The notes under the pieces are model-generated. The model saw nothing but the letters and a program-made list of their open reading frames with translations. It had not been told where the DNA came from and did not search any database. Shown here in pieces: positions 62,509-64,000 of a stretch of DNA of 64,000 nucleotides. The stretch covers positions 8,088,568 to 8,152,567 of the forward strand of contig JACDOX010000008.1 in NCBI GenBank assembly GCA_014549065.1, read 5' to 3'. The stretch is from Cardinalis cardinalis (Eukaryota; Chordata; Aves; Passeriformes; Cardinalidae). Made by a program: the position numbers and the translations under genes. Numbering within the stretch: the first letter of the stretch is position 1; every line of letters starts with the position of its first letter.

Positions 62509-62905
62509 GGCCGGCAGCGCGCACGGGCGCACGCAGCACAGCGCCAGGCACCGGCTCCGGCTCCGGCAGAGCCTCCGCTCCGCTCCGCGCCGCCCGTGCT
62601 GCCCGCTCACCGCAGCCCGGCCGCCGGGCCCCCGGCTTTGCCGGGCAGGAAACTCCGCTTTCCTTATTTACCTCCCCGAGGCGCCCGGCCGGAGCGGCCA
62701 GAGCCCCTCCCGTCGCGGGGGCGGGAGGGGGCCCGGTGAGGCTCCCCCCGTGAGATGTGTCCCCCGGGCTGGGTGCTGACAGGGACAGGCGATCCCTGCG
62801 GACCGGCTGGACGCGGGGCAGCGGGTCCCTCACACCCTCCGCTCGCCCCGCGGCTGGGGCACCAGCGGCCCCTCGGGCCCTGACGGACTTAGTAGTGACG
62901 ATGGT

Positions 62906-64000
62906 GCACATTCATCCCCTCGTTTTCCGGTGGCCTTTGCTCATCAAAAACAATATTGTCATGGGGACTGGTTCTCCAGCGCCAGGAATCCTCCCTGTGC
63001 CGCCTAAATCAGGGCTCACCGCCACGGGCAGAGTCCAAAACCATCNTCAGTGGTGCCAGTGCAAAAATACTGTCAGGTGATGGCACCTTCCCACCATCCA
63101 TCCCACCTTGGAAGGTGGGATAGGACAAGAGGAAAAGAAGCATGGGAGTGTGTCAGAGCAGCTGAAGTGGCTGTGCTCTGACAGTCACATTCCTCCTTCT
63201 GCTTCTGTTCAANCCCTAGAAACAGGTCAGACATTTACTCTTGGCAACTTTTGAGTGTTTCCCTCTTATCTAGTGCTTGCCAAATAAACTGCATTTTTAC
63301 CAGTTTAACTGCTGCTCTGCTGAAATGGCAGCTGCCAGCAAAAGACAGGTTATGATTCTGGAGATGCAACAATGGATATTNATTTTTTATATCCTTGTTT
63401 TATTTGGGGCATGTTTGGAGCTGCCTGGGCACTGGGCACAGCAATTTTCTTCTTACATCCACGTGAGCAACATCAATCTCCTGAAAAATCCTGAGCTCTG
63501 CAAGGAGCTGCCTCCCCAGCTCAGGGGTTTCCAAATCTTTACCTCTGACTCTAGGATTTGCAACATGTAACTGTGGGATCACAGGGCCGGCATGACCAGC
63601 AGCCCTCGGAACTNCACTTGGCGGAGAGCAGGCTACGAGTAGCAGTGGGGCCCAGGTCTCTGCGCTGCACTTGTGCCAAGAGAAAAATAAATCCCTGGGA
63701 GCACTGGGCTCNTCGCCTTCCACTCTCAGAGGCCTGCCAGGCTGCGACAGTGAGTTCAGAGCTATGAGATTGCCCTTAAAACTCGGGAAGCACAACGGCA
63801 GATTGTCACGTTTGTTGTTTAGCATTTTGGACTTACATTGGCTGTTTTAGGAGTACTCAGATCTTGTGTGCCCAAAAATACTGATATTTCTCAAGTTTTT
63901 TACAATATCCTGACAGCCCTAGCCCTCTTAATCTAATTTTAGAAAACTTTGTAGGGATTTTTTATTTATAAACAGTTGGTGCTTAAATATTATTTCCCTC
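62906..64000. other. Flank upstream of the CpG island, no gene recognised
   Basis: G+C content falls back to background. The short frames here (for example 63277-63570) lack homology or splice support. In human, SLC35C1 follows on this side, but no part of it is visible before the window ends. Confidence 0.45.

Larger units (their letters stand above)
62205..62700 (-). other. CHST1: Putative noncoding first exon of CHST1
   Basis: The minus strand carries a near-consensus donor, CCAG|GTAAGG, with the last exon base at 62205. The transcription start is not visible and the upper boundary is a guess. Alternative minus-strand donors in the island are CAA|GTGAGT (exon end 61879) and GGAG|GTAAAT (exon end 62672), so alternative first exons are possible. 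Confidence 0.35.
61740..62905. promoter_or_regulatory. CHST1: CpG island, likely CHST1 promoter
   Basis: CpG density rises sharply at about 61740 and falls after about 62900. The core is very G+C-rich and contains GC boxes such as gaggggcgggcgg near 62429 and gggggcgggaggggg near 62716. It lies upstream of the minus-strand CHST1 coding exon, at a distance that fits CHST1 gene structure. No TATA box is evident. Long frames on both strands across 61404-62911 come from low stop-codon frequency in GC-rich DNA, so I do not call them genes. Confidence 0.75.

Noticed and set aside
61404..62753. 449-codon + strand frame and other long frames over the CpG island
   Set aside because: Composition is Pro/Ala/Arg/Gly throughout, long frames occur on both strands in several phases, and they coincide with stop-poor GC-rich DNA. 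There is no domain or homology.

Overview
The window looks like nuclear DNA from a passerine (songbird) genome. The evidence is a CR1 LINE tail, two solo LTRs that resemble songbird endogenous-retrovirus families I know from memory, intron-bearing genes with vertebrate splice signals, and a coding exon for a vertebrate Golgi sulfotransferase. Single N characters are scattered through the sequence. They behave like masked heterozygous sites: all four that fall in coding sequence are at third codon positions.

Layout. Positions 1 to about 45.7 kb are gene-poor. This stretch holds a 3' CR1 copy (about 1655-2672), a compact CpG- and homeobox-motif-rich block that looks like a conserved noncoding element (about 7720-8185), a solo LTR with a clean 6-bp target duplication (8805-9196), a second degraded CR1 piece (about 27.1-27.3 kb), an ERVL-like LTR in minus orientation (about 31.9-32.9 kb) and several small tandem duplications. 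At 45711-45997 (+) lies the last coding exon of a TMEM263-family gene. From 46 to 53 kb are its putative 3' UTR, a minisatellite, and a 46-bp imperfect inverted repeat (52449-52571) that folds into an RNA hairpin on the + strand. At about 53.1-55.1 kb (-) is the terminal exon of CHST1, carrying its whole 419-codon reading frame. From 55.1 to 62.2 kb is the probable CHST1 intron. A CpG island at about 61.74-62.9 kb, with Sp1-type GC boxes, C-rich runs and good minus-strand donor sites, is the likely CHST1 promoter and first exon.

How it fits together. The TMEM263-like gene and CHST1 converge tail to tail, and polyadenylation signals of both strands lie within about 40 bp of each other at 53126-53163. 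In human, TMEM263 sits beside CRY1 on 12q23, while CHST1 sits beside SLC35C1 and CRY2 on 11p11. A TMEM263 relative next to CHST1 is therefore best explained as a whole-genome-duplication paralogue (ohnologue) in the CRY2 paralogon that I do not know from human annotation. This is the most interesting gene in the window. The hairpin at 52.5 kb is the most interesting non-gene signal. No complete transcript of either gene can be built from the window: the first coding exon of the TMEM263-like gene was not found, and the CHST1 transcription start is inferred.
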